Shown here in pieces: positions 1 to 12,409 of a stretch of 64,000 bases of DNA. The notes beneath the pieces are model-generated. The model was not told where the DNA came from. It worked only from the letters and a program-made list of their open reading frames with translations, and made no database searches. This DNA comes from Tubiluchus corallicola (Eukaryota > Priapulida > Priapulimorpha > Priapulimorphida > Tubiluchidae): positions 19,108 to 83,107 of the forward strand of contig JAQGDQ010000647.1 in assembly GCA_030141605.1 (NCBI GenBank), read 5' to 3'. A program made the position numbers and the translations under genes. Each line of letters begins with the position of its first letter. Position 1 is the first letter of the stretch.

Positions 1-27
1 CTCTCTGCCTCTCTCTCTCTCACTCTA

Positions 28-109
<82 letters not shown>

Positions 110-134
110 CCTCTCTCTCTCTCTCTCCCCCTCT
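1..134. repeat. (CT)n microsatellite
   Basis: Near-pure CT dinucleotide tract with a few CCCC and A interruptions, truncated by the window edge. Confidence 0.95.
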
Positions 135-893
135 CTATACATAGGCCTGTATTTCAATTTTGCAATGATCTTGAAAGAAACTTACTAGCATGATGAGTGT
201 GCAGTAGCAAAGCAAACAGAACAATGAAACCAGCCAGAACCATGTCGTCGTTTTGTTCGACAGACTCGACCGAGAAGAAGATCAGAAGATCTGGAACATC
301 AACTCTGAAGATTTGTTACTCATATTTTCACAACAATTACTCATCTTCCGACTGCAAAGGATAAAATATCTGATAAAAATACTGAAATGATGTTTGAACA
401 ATTTAAAAATTAAACTTTAAGTCACTAATACAGATATTTTAAATGGAAAATGAGTGAACCTATAATTACATTATTTTTGAAGCCAAACTTGGCTGAAAAA
501 AAAGCGTGAAAGAGCTGAGCCTATAGCGAACTTTGAACTTAAAACAAGCAGTGTCTTACACTCTAGACCACACAGCCCCTTGTGGTTAAGGTAGGACATA
601 AAATTTAATCTATTCCCTAACTTAGATGCTGTACGTAACATATGTCATATACATATAACATATACATATGACAAGCTTGTATTAAGTACTTATAATGCAT
701 AAGTATTTGTTTATTGCGAAATAAATCTATTGAATTGAAAAAAAAGTTGAAAAAACTTAGATAACATTAAGATTTTCAAAATTTCGAGATTCATTTTTCT
801 TCAAACAACAACTGGAGCACAAGCAGATTGAGCTTTCTGAATAATTTGAGATTGTAAATTACAAATTGTAAAGCTGCGTGGCTGAGGAGACCT
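135..893. other. AT-rich stretch without recognised feature
   Basis: Stop-dense in all frames. The only structure seen is a short ACATATGACA/ATACATAT palindromic patch near 640-672. Confidence 0.5.
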
Positions 894-2578
894 AAATTAC
901 CTATTTTGCTTTTGTAAATACATAATTAGTACTTAAGTTGCTGTATCAATTTCTTTACGTATCTGTTTAATCATTACCTATTTGGCTTTTGCAAATACAT
1001 AATTAGTGCATAAGTTACTGTATCAATTTCTTTACGTATCTGTTTAATCATTACCTATTTGGCTTTTGCAAATACATAATTAGTGCATAAGTTACTGTAT
1101 CAATTTCTTTACTGGTCTGCTTAATCATTACCTATTTGGCTTTTGCAAATACATAATTAGTGCTTAAGTTACTGTATCAATTTCTTTACGTATCTGTTTA
1201 ATCATTACCTATTTGGCTTTTGTAAATACATAATTAGTGCATAAGTTACTGTATCAATTTCTTTACTGGTCTGCTTAATCATTACCTATTTGGCTTTTGC
1301 AAATACATAATTAGTGCATAAGTTACTGTATCAATTTCTTTACTGGTCTGCTTAATCATTACCTATTTGGCTTTTGTAAATACATAATTAGTGCATAAGT
1401 TACTGTGTCAATTTCTTTACTGGTCTGTTCAATCATTACCTATTTGGCTTTTGCAAATACATAATTAGTGCATAAGTTACTTCTGTTTATTCATTACCTA
1501 TTTGGTTTTTGTAAATACATAATTAGTGCATAAGTTACTGTATCAATTTCTTTACTGGTCTGCTTAATCATTACCTATTTGGCTTTTGCAAATACATAAT
1601 TAGTGCATAAGTTACTTCTGTTTATTCATTACCTATTTGGTTTTTGTAAATACATAATTAGTGCTTAAGTTACTGTATCAATTTCTTTACTGGTCTGTTT
1701 ATTCATTACCTATTTGACTTTTGTAAATACATAATTAGTGCTTAAGTTACTGTATCAATTTCTTTACTTGTCCGTTTAATCATTACCTATTTGGCTTTTG
1801 CAAATACATAATTAGTGCATAAGTTACTGTATCAATTTCTTTTCTACAGGTCTGCTTAATCATTACCTATTTGGCTTTTGCAAATACATAATTAGTGCAT
1901 AAGTTACTGTATCAATTTCTTTATTTGTCCGTTTAATCATTACCTATTTGGCTTTTGCAAATACATAATTAGTGCATAAGTTACTGTATCAATTTCTTTT
2001 CTACAGGTCTGCTTAATCATTACCTATTTGGCTTTTGCAAATACATAATTAGTGCATAAGTTACTTCTGTTTATTCATTACCTATTTGGTTTTTGTAAAT
2101 ACATAATTAGTACATAAGTTACTGTATCAATTTCTTTACTGGTCTGTTTAATCATTACCTATTTGGCTTTTGCAAATACATAATTAGTGCATAAGTTACT
2201 GTATCAATTTCTTTACGTATCTGTTTAATCATTACCTATTTGGCTTTTGCAAATACATAATTAGTGCTTAAGTTACTGTATCAATTTCTTTACGTATCTG
2301 TTTAATCATTACCTATTTGGCTTTTGCAAATACATAATTAGTGCATAAGTTACTGTATCAATTTCTTTACTGGTCTGTTTAATCATTACCTACTTGGCTT
2401 TTGTAAATACATAATTAGTGCTTAAGTTGCTGTATCAATTTCTTTACTTGCCTGTTTATTCATTACCTATTTGGCTTCTGTTAAAAACATAATTAGTGCT
2501 TAAGTTACTGTATCAATTTCTCTACAGGTCTGCTTAATCATTACCTATTTGGCTTCTGTTAACTACTTAATTAGTGCA
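894..2578. repeat. 77-bp tandem array, about 22 copies
   Basis: The unit begins ATTACCTATTTGGCTTTTG and contains AAATACATAATTAGTGC. Shortened units of about 55 bp, lacking the GTATCAATTTCTTTACTG part, occur near 1480, 1610 and 2060. Every unit contains several stops. Confidence 0.95.
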
Positions 2579-3164
2579 TGACAGGCTCTGCCTATATAAA
2601 CTGGTTGCACGTTTGTAAATTTACCACTGATGATGACAGCAGCAGCTAGTCGAACAAAATTAACGTTTTTATAAAGTTGTGTTATTTTTAACTATAAATA
2701 CTACTTATTTAATTAGAGCAAAATTTAATTTGCATGAGTTTCTGTTGAAAGGAGTTTTCGGGAATTACTAACCTTGTCAATCGACTTTTCTTTCAACACT
2801 TAGCGATGTTTCTGACCAATTCTAGCGTTGAATACTTATGACTGAGAAATGCACAAAGATTTCTAGTTTTTATATAACAAAACACTAAAACACATCAAGG
2901 CGCACGCGTTGCCGGAAAAACCTGTTTTGAAATAGAAACTTCGAGTAGAGCAGCCTTAAATTGTACTAACCTTTTGGTGTGATCTAGTTAGTGGAATTTT
3001 ACCGCCAGGGGTCGTTGTCTTACGCTCTACGTTGTATTAAAGGTGCAGAAAAAAGCTTTGGGCTAGTTTAGGCCTACTGTATGTATATGAACCCAGCCAA
3101 AATTGTGACTTTTCCTGTGACTTAATTACCGGTCGTCTTCTACGCATGCGTGATGTCTCAAGTT
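2579..3164. other. no recognised feature
   Basis: AT-rich sequence. A TATATAAA string at about 2592 has no associated gene. Confidence 0.4.
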
Positions 3165-3590
3165 GCCCGCTCGTGTATAGGTACTGTGGAACAGCAGCAC
3201 CCCCTGTTTTCACTCAATGTTTTCGGTAATATTCAAAATAATAAGTCTTTTTTCTTTAGTTCTTTCTTTATATTTGTATGGACCAGAGCACGTGCGGGTA
3301 GTAGTGTTTGCTTCACAGCTCAGAACGGTGGTGTGCACGCTGCACTGCTAGCGTCTGCTGCTAGGTAGAGAAAGTACTGTCACTCATACAGTTTGTTGTC
3401 GGTTGTCACGTGCTTCGTAAAAATAATAAAATAATAAAAACGTGTACTGGCATATTCTAGAACTCAGCAATTTAAGATATTCGTTAGCAAAAAAAGTTTA
3501 AGATTTTATTATGTTTATGTGTAAAATGTCGTATATTTGTATGTTTGAAATTACAATTACAAATTACAATATTAAAATCCCAGTTTTTTT
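3165..3590 (+). mobile_element. diverged, truncated copy of the 43820-44334 hAT-like element
   Basis: Shares GCTCGTGTATA, GTACTGTGGAA, TTCTTTCTTTATATTTGT and AAATTACAATATTAAAAT, in the same order, with 43828-44260. The outer ends have decayed. Confidence 0.55.
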
Positions 3591-4019
3591 TCACTCATCC
3601 ATTCTTTTTTCATCTGGTTCACATGACAGTGGGCTTATACAAGCCTTTGCTTCTCTAGCCCACTGCAGTACAATTATTCTTTTATGATAACGATAGTGTA
3701 TGAAATCTAACAATCTGATTCAGTATGACGTAATAATTTTGATGTCACTGTGTGCTTAATGTCATTATATTGTACTGAATGTGATAATAATAAAACTAAA
3801 CTAGTAACACAAATAGCTTGTTGCTTGACTCTTTCGGTTATTGAAAAGTGACCTGATTGAATTCTCGAGTGTTTTTTTCTAGTTAAACTTGATCAAGCAA
3901 AACTTATCGGAAATAAAATTGTTGTGAAATTGGTTTATATACATTATCATCAGCAGTACGTTAATCATTATGACGTCATCATAATTATGGTGAGCTGCTC
4001 ACATTTTGTCTATAGCATT

Positions 4020-4690
4020 GTCTCCAACCACTTCTATCTGCAGCTAAGAGCGCAATTCTTCTACTTCTAAAGAAAGATTTGGTTGAAGTTGTTGAACATC
4101 TTTATTTATCTTAGCTATCCAAGTTGTTTTTGGTTTACCAGGTGGTTTTTTGGCAAGGTTTTAAGGCTCCTTTAAGGCGATTCTTACTGGTGCTTCATTT
4201 GGTAATCTTAGAAGATGTCCTAGTCATCTTAATCTTCGGATCTTGATCTTTGAACTCTAAGGAATTTCTTTCATTCTGGTGTATATATCTTAATTTTTGA
4301 TTATGTGTGGCCATCTTATCTTTAAAACTTTCCTAGGAAGACTTCTATGAAATGAGACAATCTCTTTTTCTTGAGTAATCGTTAAACCCCAAGTTGTCAC
4401 TGTTGTGCACAAATATGCTGGTACCGTAAGCATTAAATAATCGAAGTATTACGTTAAGAGACTTATTTTCTTGCTAGTTAATACATTCTTATGCTGAAGA
4501 AAAGAATGAATTGCTTTTGCTTTCTGCTATAAATGTCGTCTTCGGTGTCTAGAAAAGTGCCTGTGTACTTGCACTTTTTTCAAGACTGATTACCATCTCT
4601 TGCAATAATATATTCTTCAGTTTTTGACTGGTTTACTTGAAGATTTCTTTTCTCAAGTTTTTCGGAAAATCCATTTTTATTGTTAGTATG
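4020..4690 (-). mobile_element. LINE relic: end of reverse transcriptase and C-terminal region
   Basis: The minus strand gives scattered in-frame pieces of a non-LTR retrotransposon. LEKRNLQVNQSKTEE and KCKYTGTFLDTEDDI resemble the RT thumb pattern (hydrophobic-xVNxxKTE ... KYLGxxLD). These are followed by the downstream part also present at 41180-41710. Several stops and frameshifts break it. A clade cannot be assigned by eye. Confidence 0.6.
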
Positions 4691-5139
4691 AAAATTTGAT
4701 ACACTGATCCATCACTGTGCATTGTGCGACAATTATAAAATTTTCCAGAACGTTAACTAACAGCGCCATCTATAGGGCCTGTCAAGCACGAAACCTGAAT
4801 TTTGTCGAGACACAACGCAGCGAACAGACAAAGTCTAGCTGTCAGTATAAAAAGTTTTCAAATTTACGCTTTAGTTATACCAGTGAATGACAAACCTTTA
4901 TTGAAATGACAAACAATAATGATTACACTCACAATTGTACAATATTTGACGAATATAATTCACACTTGAGAACAGCCTCACCACGATTCTTGCATTATCT
5001 CTATTATATTTACTTGTAGTGCTAAACGTATAGCAAAAGAAGTGGGCAGAGATTTCAATAATGCAGATTCTAAACAAAATCTACGATCCTTGATATGTTG
5101 TTGCCTGCTACTTTAAAGTGCAAGAAAACCCTCCACTTA
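4691..5139. other. no recognised feature
   Basis: AT-rich intergenic sequence with no repeat or coding signal recognised. Confidence 0.4.
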
Positions 5140-5779
5140 CATAAAGCTTTAAAAATCGTCTTAAAATTTTATATCACTTACATACTGCCTTTTCGCACGC
5201 AGAACTTGCATCAACATGTAAATTTAAACTCCCGCAACGACCATTAGACGCAGCCATTTTGATGATAAGTCATTTGAAACAAGTTTTGATAACACTGAGT
5301 AAAGTTTGAAAAAGTAATCAGGGCATTCGTAGTTCACACGTCACTAAGTAAAACTTAAAATTACCGTATCTTGTCAATAGGATTAAAAATACGTTTTTGG
5401 TTAACGAGTGCTGCACTCTGGAGGGTGAGTCAGCGACATTTTACCAATTGGTGAAAACATTTTGAATAATTAGCAATTTTTTTAGTTAAATAGGCTTTCA
5501 AGCAGGTAAGTAAAGTGCAAAGTAATATAACTTTGCATGGAAAGTTTTTTGAGATATAATTTAACATTGCCATTTCTTCCCCCGTTTTACATTGTGTGTA
5601 TATGACGTCATGTAATGGCGCAGTCTGATCCTTACTGCGGGAGATTTAAGATGAAAAACAAAAACTCCTTTCAACGCGAGTACGATACCTGCATAGAGTT
5701 GCTATAAAGTAATAAAAATTTTTAAAGCGATTTTTCTGAAACCTACTTCAGGTGCCCCTTTTCTTGTCCTTTAAAGAAA
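5140..5779 (-). mobile_element. dispersed TTAA-type element, family R1, near-complete copy
   Basis: Reverse-complement relative of 52390-53012. Shared blocks include AAATCGTCTTAAAATTTTA, GCTGACTCACCCTCCAGAG-like and CCCCTTTTCTTGTCCTTTAAA. R1 copies recur at 32880, 42036, 46690, 60245 and 60917. Confidence 0.65.
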
Positions 5780-6277
5780 CAAGACCAAATAGACATGTCC
5801 ACCCTGATTTATAATGAAGAAAAAAGCAAGCATAATCTACACGATAAACCACTAAAAACCAGCGAAAAAACAACAAAAATATCTGTGATTTCCCACAATT
5901 CTTTGCAGTTACAGTTATTATTACCCTGCAAAAATGAACACATTATTAATTCCATAGATGCAACACAGACAATATAAATCTGCTGCCTACTGCTGGACAG
6001 CAGAGAAAAATACCGCAGGTACGAACGGACAGACAGACAGGCGGTGGCAAAATAAAAAATGTTAGTGACTTTATTAGACGACAAGAATTATATGATCTGC
6101 AAAACAGTTAAACAGCACGATTCCAAGTATGATAAAAGTAAGTTGTTTAGATTTAAAACGTTTTTTAGACATTCGGGTTGTCCAGCTGAAACGTCGCCGA
6201 CCAACTTTACTCTAAGAATCCGCTATGTTAACATACAAAATCAAGACGACACGATTTTTTTAAAATTTTAATCAAAA
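5780..6277. other. no recognised feature
   Basis: Contains overlapping short open frames on both strands (60-91 codons) that match no family I know. They are probably chance. Confidence 0.35.
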
Positions 6278-6936
6278 GTGTGCTTGCAAACCAAAATCGT
6301 CCACAAGTCGGCATAGTTAAAACTACGTTATGGTGCTTTAAAGTAAAATGCAGCAAAAATTTTTTCAAATGTCAGTTTATTTTTTAGGTAAACAAATGCT
6401 AAATATATTTTACTTTTATATTCTAGCATTCATTTATCAAGAAAATGTTCAAAAAATATTAGAATTTCATTTTACAATTCCGTACCCCTTTCTCTGGCTA
6501 GAAACTCCTACAAGAATTTTGAAAAACTTGTACATGTATTTTCAAACTCCAATAGTAACTCGTGGAAGCAGTCATTTTGCTTCAGGTTTCGTCTGTTGCC
6601 AAACCCAGATCCTTGTCAGAAAGAGCCATCTACTGGATTTAAACATAAATGTGTTCTTGTAAAGTCCGTAGCAACCAACCTTTTATACGGTTGCAAAGTG
6701 TTTTGTAGAAATGCGACAAAAAACAATGGCTGACTTTAACATTGATTTTCTCAAGATTACGTTTTTCAGTGTGCAGCCTGCACCTCAACTTCAATGTGGA
6801 TTATCTCAGCTTAGAAACAACATAGGACAATGAACTTGGTACCAAAATGATCATCAATGAATGCAGATTCAGGAGATGTGAATAACTAGAAAAGCTTAAT
6901 TGCCGACTTACGGATGATTTTGGTATGCAAGCACAC
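6278..6936 (+). mobile_element. 659-bp inverted-repeat element, TIR GTGTGCTTGC
   Basis: Both ends carry an imperfect inverted repeat of about 33 bp (GTGTGCTTGCAAACCAAAAT ... and ATTTTGGTATGCAAGCACAC). A second copy lies inverted at 29369-29976. The target duplication is not clear. No transposase is inside. Confidence 0.75.
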
Positions 6937-7664
6937 AAATACGCCTTGAGTCATGCGACAAATTTCTTCCTACACTGGAGAAAAAGTTAAAGCATTAAAA
7001 TATGTCTAAAAATCAACACAGTACAACAGTCAAAAGAAACTTTGCACACATTTGCAATAACTGATAAAACACATTCACACAATATACAAAATTTTTCATC
7101 AATAAATCATAAATAATAATAATCAGCCTAACATGATTTCACGCTTCGTCAGTCGTGTGTAATTTTTTCGACAAACATTGTATAAAACTATGTTCTTTTA
7201 CATACGATGTAGCATAATTATATAAAAACGTGTCATAAACGTGTACAAGAAATAGGTTCTTTACGCAACAACTGCTAAATAAGCTCATTTCAAAATATAC
7301 CGAGTGGATTCAAAACCAGCTGTACTTAGCATCGTATTAAGTGAGATTAGTGATTTCTGTTCCAACAGATGTCGCTACAAGTTATCTCCAAATGTAAGCT
7401 GTAGCAGTGTTTCAACTCCTTCGGGACCGCACCACTCGTAATAGGTTTTGTAGGACCTACGACTTTTCTGCTACTGTATGAGCACAGACATAACTAAATG
7501 ATTGCAAATTAGGTACTGTTCTATTCAGGAGAATCTTTGCTATCTAGTCATGGTATTTGTTTAAACATTTATAAGTGATTTGATTGGATAAAATTAAGAA
7601 AAACTCGCCATTTTCAGACACTCCAACTTAGCCGATTGAGTAGCTTAGTCTGGTGCAGACTTGC
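6937..7664. other. no recognised feature
   Basis: AT-rich, with no repeat partner seen in the window. Confidence 0.4.
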
Positions 7665-7672
7665 GTGATCGT

Positions 7673-8083
7673 TAGGGGTGAGCGTTCTCTACCAGAAAGC
7701 GAATTCGAATCGAACCGAATTTGTGACTTTCGAATTCGAATCGAACCGAACTTCAGTGTTTCGAATTCAAACCGAAATCGAATTGAGATCGAAAGATTTT
7801 CGAACAAGTTTTCGAACTACCAGTAAAAATTAGTCTTACAAAGATCATGCATATCACTAGATTTTGTTCTGCAAGAAAACGACTAGTAATTGGTATAAAA
7901 TTGTGTGCTGAAATCACAGCTAAATTATGCTAATTTCATGATGTCTTGAAAAATCGTTTTAGTGATAAAGAACATGTGTGATTGAAGTGCTGAATTATTC
8001 GAATCTACAGTTTTGGATTCGAATCGAGTTCGAACTAAAAAAACTCGTTCGAATCGAACTCGAACGTTCGATGCTCACCCCTA
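7673..8083 (+). mobile_element. 411-bp hAT-type MITE, copy 1
   Basis: The TIR TAGGGGTGAGC is found at both ends. It is flanked by a perfect 8-bp target duplication, GTGATCGT (7665-7672 and 8084-8091), which is diagnostic of the hAT superfamily. The subterminal regions are built from reiterated TTCGAATTCGAATCGAA motifs. No transposase. Confidence 0.85.
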
Positions 8084-8091
8084 GTGATCGT

Positions 8092-8825
8092 ACACACTAT
8101 TTTATTGAATGGTGTACAGAATTCATGTAAAAGGCAACTAGTCAACTGAGGAGAAATTAAAGTCAATTCATCTTTTAACAGGAAATTCCGTGTCTGGATA
8201 GGTGAAATTTTCTGCTTTAGCTGATTTCACACAACTGATACTCTACATTGTTACAGTGCAAACAATGCAGTTTCATCAAAAATGGATTTTTACTTTGTCT
8301 AAGATAAGCAAATGCATTTCATATATAATTTCGCATAAAAATCCATTGTGTGAGGAGCAGAAGCCTATCAATTATGATATAACTATTGCTTAGTGTGAGC
8401 AGTTTTTCATGAAGCCATGCGCAACTGCAACAAACACTTACAGTCCTGAAGGAGTTAATCATAACGCAACAAGACTGCCTTGAAATCTCTAATCACGAAG
8501 CAAAGAACATCGAAAGTGCACCAAGTGGTTAGAAAACCAAATGTTTGATAGTAATAGTTGATTTGTGCTCTAAATTAATACCTTTACAATATCCATCTGC
8601 AGTTTAAATATATACAACTTTCACATAGACAAACTAGTAGCTTTTTATATATAATCTGACTCGCGTCTCAGTGTGGTAACTGTGGCCTTAATACTTATCA
8701 ATGATATGCAATAGCCGAGCCTCAAGAAACTTTAGTAAGATCTCAACATAGTAGCCCACTGGCATCCAAAATAATTCAACATTAATACAGCCATTGTATC
8801 GCTATTAAAAACGTAATACTGCTCG
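8092..8825. other. no recognised feature
   Basis: Contains a 63-codon frame at 8202-8393 of no known family. Confidence 0.35.
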
Positions 8826-9027
8826 TTAAGGCGCGTTCAGACTAGCGAGTTTTCTCGCCAAGTTAACTAGCAAAGTAACTCGCAATCATCTTCAGACTAG
8901 AGAGCAAAACTTGCTGTAACTTAGGTATGCCAGGTTATGTTCAAGTAAGGAGGGGTTTTTGGCTAGGTTGTATGACATTATGTCAAATAGGGGTTACTCT
9001 ACGACGAGTCTTCTTCAATCTTGTAAA

Positions 9028-9640
9028 AATGTCTTTAGAAGTTATCACTTTAACACCTAAGGTCGTGCAGTCAATGTATTATGTGTCATGTCTGTAGTTA
9101 TCACTTTAACATCTAAGGTTGGGCAGTCAATGTATTATGTGTCATGTCTGTAGTTATCACTTTAACATCTAAGGTTGGGCAGTCAATGTATTATGTGTCA
9201 TGTCTGTAGTTATCACTTTAACATCTAAGGTTGGGCAGTCAATGTATTATGTGTTATGTCTGTAGTTATCACTTTAACATCTAAGGTAGGGCAGTCAATG
9301 TATTATGTGTTATGTCTGTAGTTATCACTTTAATATATAAGGTTGGGCAGTCAATGTATTATGTGTTATGTCTGTAGTTATCATTTTAACATCTAAGGTT
9401 GGGGGCAGTCAATGTATTATGTGTTATGTCTGTAGTTGTCACTTTACCATCTAAGATTGGACAGTCAATGTATTATGTGTTATGTCTGTAGTTGTCACTT
9501 TAACATCTAAGATTGGACAGTCAATGTATTATGTGTTATGTCTGTAGTTATCACTTTAACATCTAAGGTTGGGCAGTCAATGTATTATGTGTTATGTCTG
9601 TAGTTATCACTTTAACATCTAAGGTTGGGCAGTCAATGTG
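9028..9640. repeat. 56-bp tandem array, about 11 copies
   Basis: The unit contains GTAGTTATCACTTTAACATC, TAAGGTTGGGCAGTCAATG and TATTATGTGTTATGTCT. The array abuts the 41-bp array, and the last unit runs into it at about 9640. Confidence 0.95.
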
Positions 9641-9644
9641 ACTA

Positions 9645-11487
9645 TGTCCCCGCCAGGAGAGTATGAAGGTAGCGAGTAGGGACCGGGTCCCCGCCAGGAG
9701 AGTTTGAAGGTAGTGAGTAGGGACCAGGTCCCCGCAGGGAAAGTTTGAAGGTAGTGAGTAGGGACCGGGTCCCCGCCAGGAGAGTTTGAAGGTAGCGAGT
9801 AGGGACCGGGTCCCCACCAAGAGAGTTTGAAGGTAGTGAGTAGGGACCGGGTCTCCGCCAGGAGAGTTTGAAGGTAGTGAGTAGGGACCGGGTCTTTGCC
9901 AGGAGAGTTTGAAGGTAGTGAGTAGGGACCGGGTCTTTGCCAGGAGAGTTTGAAGATAGTGAGTAGGGACCGGGTCCCCGCCAGGAGAGTTTGAAGATAG
10001 TGAGTAGGGACCGGGTCCCCGCCAGGAGAGTTTGAAGGTAGTGAGTAGGGACCGGGTCCCCGCCAGGAGAGTTTGAAGGTAGTGAGTAGGGACCGGGTCC
10101 CCGCAGGGAAAGTTTGAAGGTAGTGAGTAGGGACCAGGTCCCCGCCAGGAGTTTGAAGGTAGTGAGTAGGGACCGGGTCCCCGCAGGGAAAGTTTGAAGG
10201 TAGTGAGTAGGGACCAGGTCTTTGCCAGGAGAATTTGATGGTAGTGAGTAGGGACCGGGTCCCCGCAGGGAGAGTTTGAAGGTAGTGAGTAGGGACCGGG
10301 TCTTTGCCAGGAGAGTTTGATGGTAGTGAGTAGGGACCGGGTCCCCGCAGGGAGAGTTTGAAGATAGTGAGTAGGGACCGGGTCCCCGCAGGGAAAGTTT
10401 GAAGGTAGTGAGTAGGGACCGGGTCCCCGCAGGGAAAGTTTGAAGGTAGTGAGTAGGGACCAGGTCCCCGCCAGGAGAGTTTGAAGGTAGTGAGTAGGGA
10501 CCAGGTCCCCGCAGGGAAAGTTTGAAGGTAGTGAGTAGGGACCAGGTCCCCACCAGGAGAGTTTGAAAGTAGTGAGTAGGGACCAGGTCCCCACCAGGAG
10601 AGTTTGAAAGTAGTGAGTAGGGACCAGGTCCCCGCAGGGAAAGTTTGAAGGTAGTGAGTAGGGACCAGGTCCCCGCCAGGAGAGTTTGAAGGTAGTGAGT
10701 AGGGACCGGGTCCCCGCCAGGAGAGTTTGAAGGTAGTGAGTAGGGACCGGGTCCCCGCAGGGAAAGTTTGAAGGTAGTGAGTAGGGACCGGGTCCCCACC
10801 AGGAGAGTTTGAAGGTAGCGAGTAGGGACCGGGTCCCTGCCTGGGGAGTTTGAAGGTAGTGAGTAGGGACCGGGTCCCCACCAGGAGAGTTTGAAGGTAG
10901 CGAGTAGGGACCGGGTCCCCGCCAGGAGAGTTTGAAGCTAGCGAGTAGGGACCGGGTCCCCGCCAGGAGAGTTTGAAGCTAGTGAGTAGGGACCAGGTCC
11001 ATGCTGGGAGAGTTTGAAGCTAGTGAGTAGGGACCGGGTCCCTGCAGGGAGAGTTTGAAGATAACGAGTAGGGACCAGGTCCCCGCCAGGAGAGTTTGAA
11101 GCTAGTGAGTAGGGACCGGGTCCCTGCAGGGAGAGTTTGAAGCTAGTGAGTAGGCACCGGGTCTTCGCCGGGAGAGTTTGAAGCTAGCGAGTAGGGACCA
11201 GGTCCGTGCTGGGAGAGTTTGAAGCTAGTGAGTAGGGACCGGGTCTTTGCCAGGAGAGTTTGATGGTAGTGAGTAGGGACCGGGTCCCCGCAGGGAGAGT
11301 TTGAAGATAGTGAGTAGGGACCGGGTCCCCGCAGGGAAAGTTTGAAGGTAGTGAGTAGGGACCAGGTCCCCGCAGGGAAAGTTTGAAGGTAGTGAGTAGG
11401 GACCAGGTCCCCGCCAGGAGAGTTTGAAGGTAGTGAGTAGGAACCAGGTCCCCGCAGGGAAAGTTTGAAGGTAGTGAGTAGGGACCG
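9645..11487. repeat. 41-bp tandem array, about 45 copies
   Basis: The unit contains CCCCGCCAGGAGAGTTTGAA, GGTAGTGAGTAGGGACCGGG and T. It is far more GC-rich than the surroundings. Because 41 is not a multiple of three and the unit has no stop on the minus strand, all three minus frames stay open for 340-420 codons. Confidence 0.97.
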
Positions 11488-11856
11488 AAATCTGAATCTT
11501 TTCCAGTGCTTCACCTGATGACCCTTTTCCTTTGGTGGTAATTTTGTACATGTGCACCATTGTAGATTGTATGATTTGCAGTTGTTTGTCTCTTTTTGTT
11601 GTTTGTGTCTGTGGTGTTGATGTCATTTGAGTTTAATTATCCTCCAATAGTAAAGGTAAGATCACACTTGTTTCACTATTCGCTGCAAGACTGCCGAAAG
11701 TGAATGCTGTAGGCATTCACACTAGTAAATGAACGCAGACAGTAAATTTTTGCAATTTTTCGCCGACGGCAACTCACGAAGCAGTTCACACTCACAAGTT
11801 TGCTGTCAGACAGAAAACTTACAACAAACATACTCCCTAGTCTGAACGCGACGTTA

Positions 11857-12409
11857 CGACTAAAGTGCAAGGGCGAGACAGAGTGCACGCAAAATTAACG
11901 AATTTGGAAACCCAATCTGGCCGAAAAGAAGAAAGTGTGAAAAAGTTGTTACTGCATCTGCATTTGAACCAAGGACCCGTGGATCGCAGCTTCGTACTGC
12001 TCTCCCGCGGTAACTGGCTTCATTCTACATTTAATAACAATTATCCTTCAATTAGGGCTATAAATAACTGAAGTACACAATTATCATAAGTTAATAATAT
12101 TATAACACAAAAATAAAGGAGATTCGTTTTCCTAATTCAAAAGCCATTACGCCCAATCGTTTCTCCCAACAAATACCCAAATTTTTTTCTGAAACTCGCA
12201 AATGAGGAAACACATGAACTACATCAACACAAGATACTGCCAAGCTGCCACAAAATCTTGTCCCGGCCGGCGCTCGGAAATTTGCAAGTCCACTGCAGGG
12301 AAATTGCCCCGCGTTTTAAAAAGTGATCGGATTTTTTTACATAGATGGCGCACGCGACAATCCAGAATACAGAAGAACGTCCAACACGACAAGCGCAACG
12401 TGACAATAT
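11857..12409. other. probable arrestin 3' UTR and downstream flank
   Basis: Lies between the big inverted-repeat element and the arrestin stop codon. No splice-compatible coding exon is seen. Confidence 0.4.
12030..12035 (-). promoter_or_regulatory. possible polyadenylation signal ATTAAA
   Basis: ATTAAA on the minus strand, about 375 bp after the arrestin stop codon. No AATAAA was found between the stop and 11660. The hexamer is a common variant but also arises by chance in AT-rich DNA. The 12036-12409 stretch would be the 3' untranslated region. Confidence 0.2.

Larger units (their letters stand above)
8829..11853. mobile_element. 3.0-kb inverted-repeat element containing two minisatellites
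   Basis: The left end AGGCGCGTTCAGACTAGCGA and the right end (reverse complement) CGTCGCGTTCAGACTAGGGA form imperfect TIRs. TTA flanks both sides (8826-8828 and 11854-11856). A 3-bp TTA/TAA duplication fits PIF/Harbinger-type MITEs. Most of the interior consists of the 56-bp and 41-bp arrays, and no transposase is visible. Confidence 0.65.

Noticed and set aside
2583-2660. TATATAAA as a promoter
   Set aside because: No gene starts downstream; the string is expected by chance in AT-rich DNA at the edge of an array.
7630-7672. Possible tRNA-like A box (GTAGCTTAGTCTGG) before the hAT MITE
   Set aside because: No B box on the far side of the MITE and no acceptor-stem pairing.
9563-11626. Minus-strand open frames of 123-420 codons
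   Set aside because: They follow the 41-bp array and are open in all three frames; no non-repetitive domain and no splice context.
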